From Pseudomonadota bacterium (GTDB taxonomy: Bacteria > Pseudomonadota > Gammaproteobacteria > Burkholderiales > Burkholderiaceae), in contig JAJYBQ010000120.1 of assembly GCA_021778935.1 (NCBI GenBank), positions 1-7,713 on the forward strand: a stretch of 7,713 bases of DNA. The letters run 5' to 3'. The position numbers were made by a program, and so were the translations under genes. The notes beneath the pieces are model-generated. The model searched no databases and had not been told where the DNA came from. It saw only the letters and a program-made list of their open reading frames with translations. Every line of letters begins with the position of its first letter. The first letter of the stretch is position 1. Shown here in pieces: positions 6,499 through 7,713 of the stretch.

Positions 6499-6507
6499 AT
6501 TTTAACA
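6499..6507 (-). promoter_or_regulatory. Possible extended -10 promoter for rpmE2
   Basis: On the - strand TGT-TAAAAT (6507-6499) matches the extended -10 form TGn-TATAAT with 5 of 6 hexamer positions, in the 72-base gap between rho and rpmE2. I see no good -35 at 16-18 bases. Transcription would begin near 6492 and give a leader of about 24 bases. It is an A/T-rich island in otherwise GC-rich DNA. Confidence 0.4.
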
Positions 6508-6521
6508 CTGAATCGGTGGAC

Positions 6522-6537
6522 GCCGGCGCAAGCCGGC
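6522..6537 (-). other. Short hairpin directly after rho
   Basis: GCCGGC (6537-6532) and GCCGGC (6527-6522) flank a four-base loop, giving a 6-bp all-GC stem that starts four bases after the rho stop. No T-tract follows, so termination is not clearly indicated; it may cap or stabilise the 3' end of the rho message. Each arm is self-complementary, so other pairings are possible. Confidence 0.4.
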
Positions 6538-6540
6538 CGA

Positions 6541-7713
<1,173 letters not shown>

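Overview
The window reads as GC-rich chromosomal core DNA from a betaproteobacterium. The evidence is the protein signatures: Rho with the ASPKSGKT P-loop and an MMRRGG C-terminus, a type B ribosomal protein L31 directly after rho, a single-chain class I [4Fe-4S] fumarase of about 508 residues, and a LapB C-terminus followed by CysM. I cannot resolve family or genus. I see no mobile element, CRISPR array, tRNA, rRNA or phage gene.

Layout. Positions 1-1744 are read on the + strand: the 3' part of lapB (LPS assembly, rubredoxin-like C-terminus), cysM overlapping it by four bases, then after a 139-base gap a 77-codon gene of unknown function with a strong ribosome binding site and a probable intrinsic terminator. 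Positions 1835-7713 are all read on the - strand. In transcription order these are rho (5' end outside the window), rpmE2 (type B L31), a multi-pass membrane protein of the GT39/ArnT-like glycosyltransferase fold, a class I fumarase, and murI (glutamate racemase). The two blocks converge in the 90 bases at 1745-1834. No gene-free stretch exceeds 139 bases.

How they fit together. Most genes are housekeeping: transcription termination (rho), translation (L31), TCA cycle (fumarase), peptidoglycan precursor supply (murI), cysteine synthesis (cysM) and control of LPS level (lapB). Three of them (lapB, the GT39-like protein, murI) concern the cell envelope. The - strand genes have gaps of 72, 48, 70 and 25 bases and could be partly co-transcribed; rpmE2 has a possible extended -10 promoter of its own.

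I did not find a convincing undescribed system. The two items that most deserve a second look are the unrecognised 77-residue protein and the GT39-like membrane protein. The latter has a departure from the usual DE motif, a possible periplasmic cysteine pair, and an uncertain start next to a perfect 8-bp hairpin.
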